Assembly (NCBI GenBank): GCA_963676725.1 | Contig: OY781463.1 | Location: forward strand, 1,364,001 to 1,428,000 | Length of the DNA stretch: 64,000 bases | Origin: G963662905 sp963676725 | GTDB taxonomy: Bacteria; Bacteroidota; Bacteroidia; Bacteroidales; WRLA01 | Direction of reading: 5' to 3' | Part shown: piece after piece, positions 24,254 through 32,957 of the stretch | Layout: each line of letters opens with the position of its first letter | Position numbering within the stretch: the stretch's first letter is position 1 | The notes under the pieces: generated by a model | What the model was told of the DNA's origin: nothing | What the model saw: only the letters and a program-made list of their open reading frames with translations | Database searches by the model: none | Made by a program: the position numbers and the translations under genes

Positions 24254-25783
24254 TTATTCCCATTCAATTGTAGCCGGTGGTTTTGAACTGATGTCGTAAA
24301 CAACCCGATTAACGCCTTTTACCCGATTAATAATGTCGCTGGAAACTTGGGCAAGGAATTCATAGGGAAGCTGAGACCAATCTGCAGTCATGCCATCGGT
24401 GGAGCCAACTGCCCTGAGTGCAACAACATTTTCGTAGGTGCGTTCATCGCCCATAACACCAACACTTTGTACTGGTAATAATATGGCGGCAGCTTGCCAA
24501 ACTGTTTCATATAGATTATTTTTTTTGAGGCCGGAAATGAAAATATGGTCTACTTCCTGCAGTATGCGTACCTTTTCTTTGGTGATATCGCCAAGGATAC
24601 GGATTCCCAAACCCGGTCCGGGAAAAGGATGACGCTGTAGAAGCTCTTTTTTCATGCCTAGGCTATGTCCAACGCGCCGTACTTCATCTTTAAAAAGGCT
24701 ATTGAGGGGTTCCACGATTTTCAGCTTCATGAAATCGGGAAGACCGCCAACATTATGATGGGATTTAATAGTTGCCGAAGGACCTTTAACAGAAACAGAT
24801 TCAATCACATCAGGATAAATTGTTCCTTGTGCAAGCCATTGAACGTCCTGAATTTTATGAGCTTCATCATCAAAAACTTCAATAAAAACCCGTCCAATTG
24901 CTTTCCGTTTTAATTCCGGTTCGCTTATTCCTTGGAGAGCCTTATAAAAACGTTCTTTTGCATCAATGCCTTTCACATTGAGCCCAAGGTGCTTGTAGGA
25001 ATCAAGGACTTCTTCAAATTCATTTTTTCGTAAAAGTCCGTTATCCACAAAAATGCAATGCAGGTTTTTGCCAATGGCCTGATGGAGCAATACCGCTGCC
25101 ACTGAAGAATCAACGCCGCCGCTCAGTCCCAGAACGACTTTATCGTTTCCGAGTTGCTTTTTTAGGCTGTCTACAGTGCTTTGTGCAAATGAATCCGGAG
25201 TCCAATCCTGACTACATCCGGCAATATTTACCAGGAAATTTTTCAACAATGTTTTTCCTTCAAGAGAATGATACACTTCGGGGTGGAACTGAATACCATA
25301 GGTTTGCTCTTCTTGAAATTTATATCCTGCTACTTTTACGTTTTCTGTGGAGCAAATAATTTGGCTTCCTTCGGGCGGATGGAGAATGGTGTCCCCATGC
25401 GACATCCAAACCTGAGTGTTCTGGCTCAAACCCTGCAGAAGGGGTTCTGATTGATCGATATAATTCAGCTTTGCTCTGCCGTATTCCCTGATTTCAGAAG
25501 CAAGAACTTCACCGCCAAATTTTTGAGCCATAAATTGTGCTCCATAACACACTCCAAGCAATGGGGATTTTCCTTTAATCTTGCTTAAATCGGGCACGGG
25601 CGAATCCTCATCACGAACCGAAAATGGAGAACCTGAAAGAATAACTCCTTTGATATTATCCAGTTTTTCAGGTATTTTATTGAATGGATGAATCTCACAA
25701 TAAACATTGAGTTCACGCACCCTTCGCGCAATGAGCTGGGTATATTGTGAACCAAAATCAAGAATTAAAATCATTTCCTGCAT
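24254..25783 (-). CDS. guaA: GMP synthase (glutamine-hydrolysing)
   Basis: 509 residues. The class I glutaminase domain has LGVCYGAQ (nucleophile Cys) and IQFHPEVYHS. The ATP pyrophosphatase domain has the PP-loop VLGLSGGVDSSVAA. The C-terminal dimerisation domain has RHPFPGPGLGIRI and ends SKPPATIEWE, a very conserved ending. The enzyme converts XMP to GMP using glutamine. Length is close to the family norm. An in-frame ATG three codons in (25774) is an alternative start. A TATTTTTG box at 25812-25819 lies upstream. Confidence 0.97.
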   Translation of the reverse strand: MQEMILILDFGSQYTQLIARRVRELNVYCEIHPFNKIPEKLDNIKGVILSGSPFSVRDEDSPVPDLSKIKGKSPLLGVCYGAQFMAQKFGGEVLASEIREYGRAKLNYIDQSEPLLQGLSQNTQVWMSHGDTILHPPEGSQIICSTENVKVAGYKFQEEQTYGIQFHPEVYHSLEGKTLLKNFLVNIAGCSQDWTPDSFAQSTVDSLKKQLGNDKVVLGLSGGVDSSVAAVLLHQAIGKNLHCIFVDNGLLRKNEFEEVLDSYKHLGLNVKGIDAKERFYKALQGISEPELKRKAIGRVFIEVFDDEAHKIQDVQWLAQGTIYPDVIESVSVKGPSATIKSHHNVGGLPDFMKLKIVEPLNSLFKDEVRRVGHSLGMKKELLQRHPFPGPGLGIRILGDITKEKVRILQEVDHIFISGLKKNNLYETVWQAAAILLPVQSVGVMGDERTYENVVALRAVGSTDGMTADWSQLPYEFLAQVSSDIINRVKGVNRVVYDISSKPPATIEWE

Positions 25784-26308
25784 CTGTTCTGTCTCAATTG
25801 ATTTAAAGCAGCAAAAATAGTCAACTTATTGCTCCTATTTAAAGCATTTTCACCTTTTTATCCCCATCTCACCAACAATATGCAAATTTTGAACGATCAA
25901 AGCTGCATCCATGCTGTTTTTTTTGCAAGGGTTTGTTTCATAAACAAAAATATGGGTCAAAATGAAACTCCTTTCCTAAATATGGAAAAAATTCGATTTT
26001 GAAAAATCTGTGTTTTTCGGGCTATATGCTTGATTTTAATAAAAAATAAACGAAAGACTGCAGTACTTATTATTCATTTTGTTCTTAGTTTAATCATTTT
26101 GAGCGATTTAAGATTTTTATGGTTTTATTTTGCCGAGATCTACTTTCATTATGGCATACTCTTTATACTATTTATATCATCGAATTATACTTCTTTGGGT
26201 TTAAGGGGTTTTGGAGATTGATTTAAGAGGCTTATTCTCTTCATAGAGCGGGTTTAATAATTTCGTTTTCCGTAACCTTAAACTTAAAGGATTTAAAATT
26301 AAGTAGCT
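25784..26308. other. Intergenic region between guaA and the hybrid kinase gene
   Basis: It contains the guaA -7 box (25812-25819, minus) and the perfect inverted repeat TTTGTTT-CAT-AAACAAA (25932-25948). A 63-codon frame from TTG 26030 encodes a hydrophobic peptide but has no good start or promoter. I see no other gene, no riboswitch, and no clear promoter for the kinase gene. Confidence 0.4.
25812..25819 (-). promoter_or_regulatory. -7 box (TATTTTTG) of guaA
   Basis: Exact TAnnTTTG match on the minus strand, 28 bases before ATG 25783. No clear -33 element. Confidence 0.5.
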
Positions 26309-27385
26309 ATGAGTATATCGTCAGATCGCTCACACGATATAATGCGTTTTTTTAACCATGAGCTTAAAACTCCGGTGCACGGAATGAAAGGCCTTTTGTG
26401 TTTATTGAAAGATTCCGGCCTTACCGAACAGCAAAAAGCTTATGTAGAGAGCCTTGAGTATGCTTCAGATAATTTGCAGCATTCTGTATTGGCAGTCCTC
26501 GATTACTTCAAATTGAATGAGCAAAGATTGGTGCTTGAAAATCATAAGATGTGTATTTTTGATGAGATTAATGATTTTATTGCACATCGAAGTGTTATTT
26601 TAAACGAACGCGGCTTAAAAATAACTGTTGATATTGCATCAAATGTCCCTAAATGCGTTAAAGGCGATGCGAAAAGGTTGCATTTTATTCTCCGTTCTAT
26701 TTTTAATAGAATTTCCCAATATGTTAAAAAATCAACGATACAATTAAAAATCAGTGTATTGTCTCTAGAAAAACAAGGCTATTCACTGGATTTTTCATTT
26801 TGGGTTTATCAGGAGAATGTTTCCGAATCGGATCGTGATCCTAAAGAAATTGAAAATGAATTGGAGTCTTTTGATGAAAAGGTAGCTTATCGTTTGGCAA
26901 ATCTTATGGGTGGCTTAGTTTATTCCCAAACAGAAGGGGTTTATGAGGTGCATGGGTTTAAAACTTTTTTTAAACCGCATAATGAAATATATAATCAGCA
27001 TGATTTTTCCCAAATACGAATTTTAGTAGTTGAAGATGAGGCAATTAGTAGAAAGATTGCTGTTCATTCGCTCAAAAAAATGGGCTATCAGGTTGATTTT
27101 GCTGTAAATGGCAGGCAAGCTGTTGATCTATTTGCCATAAAAGATTTTGACCTGATATTGATGGATATCCAGATGCCCGTTCTTGAGGGGCTAGATGCAA
27201 CGCGTGAAATACGTGAAATCGAAATAGCAAATGCTGAAAAAAAGCGCTGCATTATTTTGGCTTTTACCGCTGATTCCCATACAAATAGCCGAATAGCATG
27301 CATTAATGCCGGTATGGATGATTACATTAGTAAACCCCTTGAAATCGATAAACTTCTGGCGATTGTGGAACAGCAACTCAGTTGA
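26309..27385 (+). CDS. Hybrid histidine kinase with degenerate ATPase domain and intact receiver
   Basis: 358 residues, cytosolic, no sensor domain. Residues 10-75 form a HisKA dimerisation domain with FFNHELKTPVHG (His17). The following ATPase region keeps GDAKRLHFIL, but the N-box reads SIFNRISQYV and there is no DxGxG or GTGLGL box, so ATP binding is probably lost. Residues about 233-355 form a CheY-like receiver with the VEDE acidic pair, LILMDIQMP (Asp near 285), FTAD and SKPLE, all intact. It may act as a phosphotransfer or phosphatase partner rather than a kinase. The MFS gene follows after 33 bases with its own box. Confidence 0.83.
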   Translation: MSISSDRSHDIMRFFNHELKTPVHGMKGLLCLLKDSGLTEQQKAYVESLEYASDNLQHSVLAVLDYFKLNEQRLVLENHKMCIFDEINDFIAHRSVILNERGLKITVDIASNVPKCVKGDAKRLHFILRSIFNRISQYVKKSTIQLKISVLSLEKQGYSLDFSFWVYQENVSESDRDPKEIENELESFDEKVAYRLANLMGGLVYSQTEGVYEVHGFKTFFKPHNEIYNQHDFSQIRILVVEDEAISRKIAVHSLKKMGYQVDFAVNGRQAVDLFAIKDFDLILMDIQMPVLEGLDATREIREIEIANAEKKRCIILAFTADSHTNSRIACINAGMDDYISKPLEIDKLLAIVEQQLS

Positions 27386-27391
27386 TTTCTT

Positions 27392-27399
27392 TAACTTTG
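27392..27399 (+). promoter_or_regulatory. -7 box (TAACTTTG) of the MFS transporter gene
   Basis: Exact TAnnTTTG match 18 bases before ATG 27418, just after the hybrid kinase stop. The nearest TTG is 25 bases upstream. Confidence 0.5.
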
Positions 27400-27417
27400 C
27401 CCTCAAATTATTAGGGC

Positions 27418-28608
27418 ATGCAAAACGATTCTTCACAAAAACAGACTTTCCAGACTGCTAATGTACTGACAGTTAGTTTTGCGCATTTTATCCATGATGT
27501 GTACAGTTCCTTTCTGGCACCAATACTTCCTATTCTTATTGAGCGCCTTGGAATTACTTATAGTGCTGCCGGTCTTCTTACGATCATCCAACGTGTGCCT
27601 TCCTTTTTTAATTTTTTAATTGGAATACTTGCTGATCGTTTGCGGGTGCGATTTCTTTTGATTGTTGCGCCGGCAATTACAGCATTGAGTATGAGTCTTC
27701 TGGGTTTGGCATCTACCTATTGGATGCTGGCATTGCTTTTATTTATTATGGGGATTAGTGCTTCGGCATTTCATGTTCCTGCTCCGGTGCTAATACGAAA
27801 AATCTCAGGAAAACGTACTGGTGAAGGCATGAGTTATTATATGGTTGGTGGCGAATTTGCAAGGGCTGTTGGCCCTATTGTTATTCTGTCGGCGGTCTCA
27901 TGGTGGGGTTTAGAAGGAAGCTGGCGCTTGTTCCCTGTAGGTCTGGGTGCCTCTGTGATCTTGTATTTGCGCTTTCGCAATATGCCAATTTCAGAAAACA
28001 TTAGTCGGGGCAGACCTTACGAAAAAGTTTGGGACAGCTTCAAAAAGCATATGTTTTTCTTCAGCATGCTCACAGGCTATACTTTTGCACGCGCTATTCT
28101 AAAATCAACTTTGTCTGTTTTTCTTCCTGTTTTTCTTACAGATCAAGGTTCGAGCCTGTGGATCAGTGGCATTAGCTTATCGGTTTTTGAAATTGCCGGT
28201 GTTGCCGGTGTTTTGGTTATGGGGAAATTTTCCGATAAATTGGGCCGTCGATTTATGCTGATTATCGCAGCCGTCTTTAGTCCGCTATTTACTTGGCTTT
28301 TCTTGATAACGGATGGGTCAATGCGCTTCGGAATGCTGATGTTTTTGGGCTTTTTTATTTTTAGCAGCACTCCTGTTGTTTTGGCATTGGTGCAGGAATT
28401 GAAATCAGACAGGCCCTCATTTATGAATGGGCTTTATATGACAATCAGCTTTACTACAGGAGCTATTGCGGTGTTTTTAAGTGGCTTATTAGCAGATATT
28501 ACATCCATCGAAACGGCCTTCTATATGTGTATTTTTTCTTCAGCTGCGGCTATCCCTTTTGCATTTTTCTTAAGAGCAGGGAAGAAAAAAGACAATTCAG
28601 AAAAGTAG
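27418..28608 (+). CDS. MFS transporter (fosmidomycin-resistance-like)
   Basis: 396 residues with about 12 membrane segments. FAHFIHDVYSSFLAPILPILIERLG near the start, GILADRLRVRF in loop 2-3, and KFSDKLGRRFML in loop 8-9 place it in the MFS. The FxHxxxDxY start is typical of the Fsr/fosmidomycin resistance group of drug exporters. The substrate is not determined. It converges on yggS with an 18-base gap. Its own -7 box suggests independent expression from the kinase gene. Confidence 0.88.
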   Translation: MQNDSSQKQTFQTANVLTVSFAHFIHDVYSSFLAPILPILIERLGITYSAAGLLTIIQRVPSFFNFLIGILADRLRVRFLLIVAPAITALSMSLLGLASTYWMLALLLFIMGISASAFHVPAPVLIRKISGKRTGEGMSYYMVGGEFARAVGPIVILSAVSWWGLEGSWRLFPVGLGASVILYLRFRNMPISENISRGRPYEKVWDSFKKHMFFFSMLTGYTFARAILKSTLSVFLPVFLTDQGSSLWISGISLSVFEIAGVAGVLVMGKFSDKLGRRFMLIIAAVFSPLFTWLFLITDGSMRFGMLMFLGFFIFSSTPVVLALVQELKSDRPSFMNGLYMTISFTTGAIAVFLSGLLADITSIETAFYMCIFSSAAAIPFAFFLRAGKKKDNSEK

Positions 28609-28626
28609 GAGGAGTTTGTTCATATT

Positions 28627-29325
28627 CTATTGCTCTTTGGAGTCGGGTTTTGGTAATGCACATGACCTTAAACCAAAAATAGCAGTGCCAATGCGAATCA
28701 TACTGCTTCCTTCCTCAATGGCAATCTGATAATCGTTTGACATACCCATTGATATTTCCTTAAAAGCATCGTTTTCCTGAAAATAATTGTCTTTCAGGTG
28801 ATTAAAAATTTGCCTCAGGTGTGCAAATTCGCTACGTATTTGATCCTTATCGTCTGTATAGCTTGCCATGCCCATAACGCCACAAACACGTATATTTTTC
28901 AAGGATTGAAAACTCTCGTCTTGTAAGATTTGCTCTGCTTCATTCTGATCCAAACCAAATTTGCTTTCTTCTTCAGCGATATGGAATTGCAGGAGCACAT
29001 CAATAGTTCTTTTGTTTTTCAGTGCTTCCTTATTAATGGCTGCAAGAAGTTTTAAACTATCGATAGCCTCTATCATATGGATAAATGGAGCGATATATTT
29101 AATTTTATTCGTCTGTAAATGACCGATATAATGCCAACGAATGTCCTTAGGCAATTCTTCTGCCTTCTTTCTTAAATCTTGAATTTTATTTTCTCCAAAA
29201 CTACGGTGGCCGGCATGATAGGCCTCCATAATGTCTTCATTGGGTTTTGTTTTGGAAACAGCAATTAATTGTACTGTTTTGGGAATTTGCTTGCTGAAAT
29301 CGATTAGATTTTCTTTGATGCTCAT
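28627..29325 (-). CDS. yggS: YggS/PLPBP family pyridoxal-phosphate-binding protein
   Basis: 232 residues. The PLP lysine is in LIAVSKTKP, followed by FGENKIQDL, WHYIGHLQTNKIKY, SKFGLDQNEA, CGVMGMASY and SMGMSNDYQIAIEEGSSMIRIGTAIFG, all canonical. This fold-type III protein holds free PLP and keeps vitamin B6 and amino acid pools in balance; no enzymatic reaction is established. A TACATTTG box at 29385-29392 lies 60 bases upstream of the ATG, so it is probably transcribed separately from the NAD salvage genes. Confidence 0.95.
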   Translation of the reverse strand: MSIKENLIDFSKQIPKTVQLIAVSKTKPNEDIMEAYHAGHRSFGENKIQDLRKKAEELPKDIRWHYIGHLQTNKIKYIAPFIHMIEAIDSLKLLAAINKEALKNKRTIDVLLQFHIAEEESKFGLDQNEAEQILQDESFQSLKNIRVCGVMGMASYTDDKDQIRSEFAHLRQIFNHLKDNYFQENDAFKEISMGMSNDYQIAIEEGSSMIRIGTAIFGLRSCALPKPDSKEQ

Positions 29326-29397
29326 GATTGCCGTGCTTTAAAAACGATTATTCTAATATTCCAAAGAAGAATTAAAATAAAGTACAAATGTACGATA

Positions 29398-29925
29398 TTA
29401 CGGTGTCTTTTGATGCAATGAATCTACAATATTCATGGCTTTTTGTATTCGGTCTTCCCCTGTTCCAGTGATGAGTGTGTATTCTAAGCTATTGTTAATT
29501 AATAAATTATGGTAATGTTTTAAGAGAATATCCCGTTCATTTGGGTGCTCGCGCAATGGATCTTCAGCCCAAGGAAGATCGGTGTCCATAAGTAAGTAAT
29601 GTGTAGGTCTTTGGCTCTGTATGCGTTGTTGAAAATTGGGCAGTGATTTTTGATATTTGTATGTCAGCCAAATTTGGATCACACTTAAATCGGTGTCTGC
29701 AATCACTAGGCCAGTTTGTTTTTTAAGGCCATTATTAATTTCTTGTTCTTGTAGATCAGCGATTTTTAGAACATCATTATAGGTGTAATCCTTCTCCATA
29801 CCCTCAAGATAGGTGCGGGCAATCTCCGGAATGTATTGTGTCTTATAATGATGGGCCAAAGCTTGAGCCATGGTCGATTTCCCAGTAGATTCTGGGCCTG
29901 TGATGCAAATATATATAGTGTTCAT
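29398..29925 (-). CDS. Nicotinamide riboside kinase (NadR C-terminal-like P-loop ATPase)
   Basis: 175 residues. Walker A is GPESTGKSTMAQALA, followed by PEIARTYLEG and ADTDLSVIQIW. These match the ribosylnicotinamide kinase domain of NadR, here free-standing without the adenylyltransferase and DNA-binding parts. It phosphorylates nicotinamide riboside to NMN after import. It lies downstream of pnuC with a gap of about 40 bases on the same strand, the common pairing of transporter and trapping kinase. The final NMN adenylylation must be supplied elsewhere. Confidence 0.87.
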   Translation of the reverse strand: MNTIYICITGPESTGKSTMAQALAHHYKTQYIPEIARTYLEGMEKDYTYNDVLKIADLQEQEINNGLKKQTGLVIADTDLSVIQIWLTYKYQKSLPNFQQRIQSQRPTHYLLMDTDLPWAEDPLREHPNERDILLKHYHNLLINNSLEYTLITGTGEDRIQKAMNIVDSLHQKTP

Positions 29926-29967
29926 CTGGGCTTTCAGCAGTTTAAAATAGTATAAAAGGGAATTTTG

Positions 29968-30591
29968 CTAGGCATGTAGCCTTTGTGATTCAATATGACT
30001 TCTGCGCCATTCAATATAGCCCATAATAGCCAAAATTAAAAATACACTAAATTGGAAACTCGTGAATATTAATCCTTTATAAAAATATAATGGGATAGAA
30101 ACGATATCCCCAATAATCCACAATAACCAGCTTTCTACTTTTTTCCTGGCCTGCAAATACATGGCAACAATAAATACTGAAGTTGTAAAGGCATCAATAT
30201 GAGGTACATTACTATCGGTATAATGATGGAGGACAAAATACAAAAGGATGTAGGAGCTCACAATAAAGCCAATGCTCAGAAGTTGCTGCTTCCGTGTTAG
30301 GACGCTGATCTGAATGGGGTCTTCCTCTTTGGGTTTATGTGTCCAGCTGTACCATCCATAAACACTCATGATAAAATAAACCACATTAATGCCCATATCA
30401 GCATAAAGCCCGGCGCCATGGCAGATATACACATAAATTAATACGCTGACAATCCCTATGGGATAAACAAGGATATTTTCCAGACGGCAATACCAAACGC
30501 TTAGCAGGCCGGTAAGAACTGCAATGACTTCCAGCCATGTTGTGGCGAGCAAATTTTGCATGAAAAGTTCGGTGATTTCTTGGAGTTCCAT
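29968..30591 (-). CDS. pnuC: Nicotinamide riboside transporter PnuC
   Basis: 207 residues from MELQEITELF, with seven predicted membrane helices. Motifs: WLEVIAVLTGLLSVWYCRLENILVYPIG, the YGWYSWTH box with the conserved tryptophans, and WIIGDIVSIPLYFYKGL near the end. PnuC passes nicotinamide riboside by facilitated diffusion, driven by the kinase downstream. The start was set at 30591, 16 bases after a TACCTTTG box (30608-30615); the frame extends 29 codons further upstream, beyond the promoter box. Confidence 0.92.
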   Translation of the reverse strand: MELQEITELFMQNLLATTWLEVIAVLTGLLSVWYCRLENILVYPIGIVSVLIYVYICHGAGLYADMGINVVYFIMSVYGWYSWTHKPKEEDPIQISVLTRKQQLLSIGFIVSSYILLYFVLHHYTDSNVPHIDAFTTSVFIVAMYLQARKKVESWLLWIIGDIVSIPLYFYKGLIFTSFQFSVFLILAIMGYIEWRRSHIESQRLHA

Positions 30592-30607
30592 TATTGAAAT
30601 TTGAGGG

Positions 30608-30615
30608 CAAAGGTA
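30608..30615 (-). promoter_or_regulatory. -7 box (TACCTTTG) of pnuC
   Basis: Exact TAnnTTTG match on the minus strand, 16 bases before ATG 30591. It excludes the longer frame start at 30678. Confidence 0.55.
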
Positions 30616-30691
30616 GAAATATTCAGCTTTTTGATGCCTTTTGTGTTGTATGAAATACGGATAGATTTTTATAGGCAATAAAAAATAAGCC

Positions 30692-30699
30692 TAATTTTG
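30692..30699 (+). promoter_or_regulatory. -7 box (TAATTTTG) abutting the prmC start
   Basis: Exact TAnnTTTG match ending only 4 bases before ATG 30704. If used, the transcript would begin at or next to the start codon (leaderless). Confidence 0.5.
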
Positions 30700-30703
30700 C
30701 CCT

Positions 30704-31570
30704 ATGATATGGAAAAGCAATAGAATTCAGGATGTGCAATCGGCATACAGAAAAAAGTTAAGCACTGTTTTTGATCAAAATGAAGCACGCGCAATGGTCA
30801 ATGTGCTTTTTGAAGATTTTTTCGATATTTCATCTATGGATATTGTGCGCGATCCTGATGCTTTGCTTAATGAATCTGAAATGCTCCAACTGCATCATGC
30901 CGTGAAACAGTTATTGCTTCAGGTTCCTATACAACATATTACGGGTATTGGATATTTTTTTGGGCGTCGCTTTAAGGTTGGTCCTGAGGTGCTTATTCCT
31001 CGTCCGGAAACTGAAGAATTGCTCAAGCTTATTTTGGACGAAAGTGGGGCGAATGAACCCCTAAAAATATTAGATATTGGTACCGGTTCTGCCTGTTTGC
31101 CAATTAGTCTTGCTCTAGAACGCCCCAATGCGAAAATTTCCGCCAGTGAGCTTTCTTCCAATGCGCTTGAAATTGCTCGTTTTAATGCTGCACAGCATGG
31201 CGTTGAACTGCACTTTATCCAGGACGATGTGCTTCAGCCTGATTGGTCACTATATGAAGACAATCTGGATGTAATTCTGAGTAATCCTCCCTATATCAGG
31301 CCTTCAGAAAAGCAATTAATGAAGGAAAATGTAGTAGGCTTTGAGCCACATCTGGCATTATTTGTTCCCGAACACGATCCTTTGCTTTTTTATCGAGCAA
31401 TTGTTCTTCTTGCTCAGAAGAAGCTAAAAAATGGGGGCAGGATTTATTTTGAGATCAATGAGGCTTTTGGTCGTGAGACGTGCGCTTTGCTTCAGGAACA
31501 TGGTTTTCAGGATATTCGTCTCAGAAAAGATCTGTTTGAGCGGGATCGTATTGTTGCTGCTAGAAAATAA
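30704..31570 (+). CDS. prmC: Peptide chain release factor N5-glutamine methyltransferase
   Basis: 288 residues. An N-terminal helical domain (about 1-90) is followed by a Rossmann methyltransferase. Family motifs: PIQHITGIGYFFGRRFKV, VLIPRPETEEL, ILDIGTGSACLPISL (SAM loop) and the catalytic NPPYIRPSE. PrmC methylates the GGQ glutamine of RF1 and RF2. Length is typical. The -7 box ends 4 bases before the ATG, so the mRNA may be leaderless; no alternative in-frame start lies close by. A hairpin shared with the convergent nusB follows. Confidence 0.94.
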   Translation: MIWKSNRIQDVQSAYRKKLSTVFDQNEARAMVNVLFEDFFDISSMDIVRDPDALLNESEMLQLHHAVKQLLLQVPIQHITGIGYFFGRRFKVGPEVLIPRPETEELLKLILDESGANEPLKILDIGTGSACLPISLALERPNAKISASELSSNALEIARFNAAQHGVELHFIQDDVLQPDWSLYEDNLDVILSNPPYIRPSEKQLMKENVVGFEPHLALFVPEHDPLLFYRAIVLLAQKKLKNGGRIYFEINEAFGRETCALLQEHGFQDIRLRKDLFERDRIVAARK

Positions 31571-31596
31571 AAAAAGCCGGCTTCAATGAAGTCGGC
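31571..31596. terminator. Bidirectional-looking terminator between prmC and nusB
   Basis: GCCGGCTTC-AAT-GAAGTCGGC forms a 9-base stem. On the minus strand it is followed by TTTTTTTATTTT and sits just downstream of nusB. On the plus strand, after prmC, the stem is stable (one G-U pair) but has no T tract. Confidence 0.7.
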
Positions 31597-31627
31597 ATGA
31601 AATATGATAAAATATTGAGGTCGTTTT

Positions 31628-32605
31628 TTATTGGGTAATTAATCCTCGGCCACTTTTTTTGATGCGGCCTTCCTCTGTAAGTTCTTGGATAAGTCGATCC
31701 AGCATCCCATTAATAAAAATGCTGCTTTTTGGTGTTGAGAACATTTTTGATAAGTCGATATACTCGTTCAGGGTTACTTTTAGTGGGATATTGTCGAGGT
31801 AAACCAATTCGGCAATCGCCATTTTCAGTAATAAGATATCCATAATAGCGATGCGGTCTATTTCCCAATTAGTGGCACGACTTTCAATCATTTTAATGAA
31901 TTCGTCGCTATGCAGTATGGTTTTTTCGTACAGATCAATAACAAATTGCCTGTCTTCATTATAGCCTTTAGGATTTTTTTCCGGTTTTAGCAGGCTAGGG
32001 AGTTGATAATAAGAATCTTTAGGGATCTCATTTTCCTGCATAAATTTGATCCACTTATTGATCATAAATTCTACAATATCAATATCGTCGACCCAATGGA
32101 TGTTATTTTCTTCGTAGATAGATAATAATGCCTCGTTACGAATAAATATTTTCCTGTTCAGCTTTCTAACAACTTCAATATCTTCTTGAAAACCACAGAA
32201 TTTAGCTTCCATATACCTTTTAAAAATCAAAGATTCTTTGGCTTTATTGTAGGTTTTACGGATAAGCTCTTGTTCATCGTCCCAGCTAATTCGGAGCACG
32301 TCTTTATGCCTTTGAAATGTGCTGTTATTGGCTAGCTGCTGATAAAATTTATTCTGGACAAAACGAAGGTTTGGGTCTAAATCTTCGCGCGAGGGGCGGT
32401 GTTTATTGCGTCCTTCTTCGATTTTCTTTTCGGCAAATTTAAATACCTCTTCAATGAATGACAAGTGGTAAATAAACAGGTCGTAAATTTGATCAATACT
32501 TTTCAGGAAATCTTTCTCACTTTGCCTTAAATCATCACTTCCCGATTGAAAGAACGCGTATAAGCCTTGCACGGCTTTGATGCGTAAGTGTCTTCTGCTA
32601 ATCAT
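31628..32605 (-). CDS. nusB: Transcription antitermination factor NusB (long Bacteroidota form)
   Basis: 325 residues. The start ISRRHLRIKAVQGLYAFFQS is the NusB first helix. The C-terminal core has RATNWEIDRIAIMDILLLKMAIAELVYLDNIPLKVTLNEYIDLSKMFSTPKSSIFINGMLD in pieces matching the NusB fold. E. coli NusB is about 139 residues; the extra middle segment is usual in this phylum. NusB binds boxA RNA with NusE to support rRNA transcription. A TAATTTTG box at 32642-32649 with a TTG 21 bases upstream precedes it, and a terminator follows. Confidence 0.92.
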   Translation of the reverse strand: MISRRHLRIKAVQGLYAFFQSGSDDLRQSEKDFLKSIDQIYDLFIYHLSFIEEVFKFAEKKIEEGRNKHRPSREDLDPNLRFVQNKFYQQLANNSTFQRHKDVLRISWDDEQELIRKTYNKAKESLIFKRYMEAKFCGFQEDIEVVRKLNRKIFIRNEALLSIYEENNIHWVDDIDIVEFMINKWIKFMQENEIPKDSYYQLPSLLKPEKNPKGYNEDRQFVIDLYEKTILHSDEFIKMIESRATNWEIDRIAIMDILLLKMAIAELVYLDNIPLKVTLNEYIDLSKMFSTPKSSIFINGMLDRLIQELTEEGRIKKSGRGLITQ

Positions 32606-32641
32606 ATTATTTTCTTAGTTTCACCTACAAAAATCAGGCTG

Positions 32642-32673
32642 CAAAATTATATCAAAAATCTGGTTCTTACCAA
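32642..32673 (-). promoter_or_regulatory. nusB promoter, TTG-N21-TAATTTTG
   Basis: On the minus strand TTG (32673-32671) and TAATTTTG (32649-32642) are 21 bases apart. The box lies 36 bases before ATG 32605. Confidence 0.55.
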
Positions 32674-32893
32674 GAAAATAAATTTATTCCTCGAAAAAAG
32701 CTGAGAAGGCATTATGCTGTTTCCCTTTAAATGTCGTTATGTTGGGCTTAAACACCTAATAAATAGGTTTTTAAATTTTATTTGGATATGCAAATTATCT
32801 TAGGATATTATTTTTTGAGCATCCTGAGTTGAATCAATCGATTAGTTTGAAACAGTTTTCTTGAAGATTTTGCATAAATAAATTTTGATGGAT

Positions 32894-32923
32894 TTTGAAT
32901 TCTTAAGGATTTCTATAATTTTG
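32894..32923 (+). promoter_or_regulatory. PUR-alpha gene promoter, TTTG-N18-TAATTTTG
   Basis: TTTG at 32894-32897 and TAATTTTG at 32916-32923 have 18-base spacing, slightly short. The box lies 34 bases before ATG 32958. Confidence 0.55.
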
Positions 32924-32957
32924 TGCTCAATAAAAAATCGGTTAAACAAGCGATAAA

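Larger units (their letters stand above)
32606..32957. other. Divergent intergenic region between nusB and the PUR-alpha gene
   Basis: It holds the nusB -7 box on the minus strand (TAATTTTG, 32642-32649) and the promoter of the plus-strand gene (32894-32923). A weak A/T-rich hairpin lies around 32750-32772. No gene is seen. Confidence 0.4.

Noticed and set aside
26030..26221. 63-codon hydrophobic frame upstream of the hybrid kinase gene
   Set aside because: It begins with TTG, has no promoter box or recognisable family and lies in AT-rich sequence where hydrophobic frames arise by chance.
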